Shown piece after piece: positions 62,010-64,000 of a DNA stretch of 64,000 nucleotides; position 1 is the first letter of the stretch, and the number at the start of each line of letters is the position of its first letter. The translations under genes were made by a program, and so were the position numbers. This stretch comes from Nicotiana tabacum (Eukaryota; Streptophyta; Magnoliopsida; Solanales; Solanaceae). The notes below the pieces were generated by a model. That model was given only the letters and a program-made list of their open reading frames with translations. It did no database searches and was not told the DNA's origin. The DNA is taken from positions 50,272,806 through 50,336,805 of the forward strand of contig NC_134095.1 of NCBI RefSeq assembly GCF_000715075.1, written 5' to 3'.

Positions 62010-64000
62010 TTCTCTTTTTACTGGTCCTAATGACATGGCATGCACAACGGATCTTCGACTTAGTCTAATAAATCAATCTGAATCTGACTCAATGATGCAA
62101 GAGGTCGTTTGTGATAATGAATCCGAATGTGACGAAAGGGAAGCCTTCGAAGAAATAAATCGAGAACTATGCCAATTTGAAGAGAAACCCAAGCCTAACC
62201 TAAATGACACTGAGGCTGTGAACCTAGGAAACGCTGATAACATCCAAGAGACCAAAATTAGCATCCACATTGAGCCGAATGTCAAAGCAGAATTGATCGA
62301 AACTCTCAGGGAATTCAAAGATGTTTTTGCATGGTCATATGATGATATGCCTGGATTGAGCACCGATTTAGTGGTTCACAAATTGCCCACTGACCCGGCA
62401 TACCCTCCGGTCAAGCAAAAACTAAGGAAATTTAAAACAGAAATGAGTGTAAAGATCAAAGAAGAGGTGATTAAGCAATTACAATCTAAGGTCATTCGGG
62501 TCACTCGGTATCCCGAGTGGCTGGCCAATGTGGTACCAGTCCCAAAGAAGGATGGAAAAATCAGGGTGTGCGTCGACTACCGCAATCTCAACAAAGCAAG
62601 TCCCAAGGACAATTTCCCGTTACCCAACATTCATATCCTGATCGATAATTGCGCTGGGCGCGAGATCGGATCCTTTGTGGATTGCTATGCGGGTTATCAT
62701 CAGATCCTAATGGACGAAGAGGATGCTGAGAAGACAGCGTTTATTACGCCATGGGGAACCTACTGCTATCGGGTAATGCCGTTCGGGTTAAAGAACGCCG
62801 GGGCAACGTACATGCGAGCAATGACTGCGGTGTTTCATGACATGATACACAAGGAAATTGAGGTGTACGTCGATGATGTGATCATCAAATCTTGGCGTCA
62901 GGAGGACCATGTAGCAGACCTAAGGAGATTTTTCCAAAGACTCCGGAGGTATGATATCAAGCTTAACCCGGCCAAATGCGCATTCGGGGTTCCATCAGGG
63001 AAGTTGCTAGGATTCATCGTCAGTCGACGGGGGATTGAGTTGGACCCATCCAAAATTGAATCCATCCGAGATTTGCCACCGCCAAGGAACAAAACAGAGG
63101 TAATGAGCTTGCTGGGTAGACTCAATTATATCAGTAGGTTCATCGCTCAACTCACAGCAACTTGTGAGCCCATATTTCGGCTACTGAGAAAGGATGCTGC
63201 AGTAGGTTGGACGGCAGAGTGCCAGGAGGCTTTCGACCAAATCAAAGGGTATCTGTCTAATCCACCCGTATTGGTCCCGCCTAAGCCCGGGAAACCCCTA
63301 ATCCTTTACCTGACGGTCTTGGAAAATTCATTTGGTTGTGTACTGGGGCAACATGATGACACAGGGAGGAAGGAGCAGGCCATCTACTATCTTAGCAAGA
63401 AATTCACAGTGCATGAGGTCAAGTACACTCAACTCGAGAAAACATGTTGCGCCCTGACTTGGGTAGCTCAGAAGTTGAAGCACTACCTGTCTTCATATAC
63501 TACTTATCTCATATCCCGCTTGGACCCATTGAAGTATATCTTTCAGAAACCTATGCCCACGGGGAGGTTGGCAAAATGGCAAATTCTGCTCACAGAATTT
63601 GATATCATCTACGTGACAAGGACGGCCATGAAAGCCCAGGCACTGGCAGACCATTTGGCAGAAAATCCCGTTGATGAAAAATACGAGCCCTTAAGAACGT
63701 ATTTTCCTGATGAAGAGGTGATGCATACGAATGAGTTGGAATTACCCGAGGAATCAGGTTGGAAGCTTTTCTTCGATGGAGCTGCAAACGCAAAAGGGGT
63801 TGGAATAGGGGCAGTACTCATTTCTGAAACAGGACGGCATTATCCTGTTACGGCCCAACTGCGCTTCTACTGCACTAACAATATGGCCGAATATGAGGCT
63901 TGCATTCTGGGTCTGCGCTTGGCTGCTGACATGGATGTCCAAGACGTCTTGGTCTTGGGAGACTCGGACCTCTTGGTACATCAAATTCAGGGGGAATGGG
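62010..64000 (+). CDS. pol: Ogre-2 pol, partial (RT, RNase H, start of second RNase H)
   Basis: Open from the splice acceptor to the window edge, about 663 residues. Acidic N-terminus, DVFAWSYDDMPGLS, then RT with VDYRNLNKA, FVDCYAGYHQI, MPFGLKNAGATY, YVDD and LLGRLNYISRFIAQL. First RNase H, degenerate (LYLTVLENSFGCVLG, YLSKKFT, ALADHLAE). Second RNase H, with FDGAAN, NNMAEYEAC and GDSDLLVHQI, is cut by the window edge, and integrase is outside. RT is very close to Ogre-1. Like Ogre-1 it should be expressed as part of the spliced gag-pro-pol product. Confidence 0.95.

Larger units (their letters stand above)
50687..64000 (+). mobile_element. Ogre-2: Ogre/Tat-type retrotransposon, 5' part
   Basis: 5' LTR, PBS, leader, ORF1, gag-pro, intron and pol up to the second RNase H are present and all frames are open. 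The 3' part lies beyond the window. Protein similarity to Ogre-1 is high in RT and lower in ORF1 and the Gag N-terminus. The LTR is largely different in sequence but keeps the same ordered landmarks. Confidence 0.95.

Overview
The window is plant nuclear DNA made almost entirely of nested LTR retrotransposons. I see no credible host protein gene and no tRNA or rRNA gene. Chromoviruses of the Tekay (Del) type, very large Ogre/Tat-type Ty3-gypsy elements and degraded Ty1-copia pieces together suggest an asterid, most likely Solanaceae (perhaps Nicotiana). That species guess is inference from family flavour only.

Left half (1-34481), a four-layer nest. The outermost host is an old plus-oriented Tekay-like LTR (1-321 and 34072-34481). 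An Ogre-like solo LTR on the minus strand interrupts it (322-2935 and 33366-34066, 5-bp target duplication accgc). A decayed minus-strand Tekay element with a chromodomain (Tekay-1, 2936-33365) lies inside that LTR, and its outer 3' LTR has been cut down to about 240 bp. A nearly complete, very young minus-strand Ogre element (Ogre-1, 5084-27475, 22.4 kb, target duplication ccgta, 4.56-kb LTRs about 0.3% diverged by eye) sits in the Tekay-1 RNase H coding region.

Middle (34482-50686). Opposed Tekay LTR ends are followed by an internally deleted copia element. A second degenerate minus-strand Tekay element (Tekay-2, 35282-45747, target duplication ttgga) splits the copia gag. Then come a putative copia 3' LTR, about 1 kb of unclassified AT-rich DNA, a copia integrase fragment, and the 5' end of another gypsy-type element.

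Right part (50687-64000). A second Ogre element (Ogre-2), plus strand, is inserted in that gypsy-type element. Its 5' LTR, primer binding site, ORF1, gag-pro and the first two thirds of pol are inside the window. All its reading frames are open; it runs off the right edge within the second RNase H.

Both Ogre elements follow the order LTR, PBS, ORF1 (globular domain plus coiled coil, function unknown), gag-protease with a G-patch-like tail, a short intron, and pol (RT, degenerate RNase H, second archaeal-like RNase H, integrase). In both, the gag-pro stop codon lies inside the splice donor, so unspliced RNA should give gag-pro and spliced RNA gag-pro-pol. The most interesting unexplained material is non-coding. 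A stem-loop element recurs at ORF boundaries (four copies) with its base pairing kept despite sequence change. A series of hairpins in the transcribed LTR leader shows compensatory changes between the two Ogres. The LTR carries a primer-binding-site-like sequence about 105 nt before the true PBS. A 41-43-bp tandem array with a 168-bp higher-order period lies in the Ogre-1 3' untranslated region.
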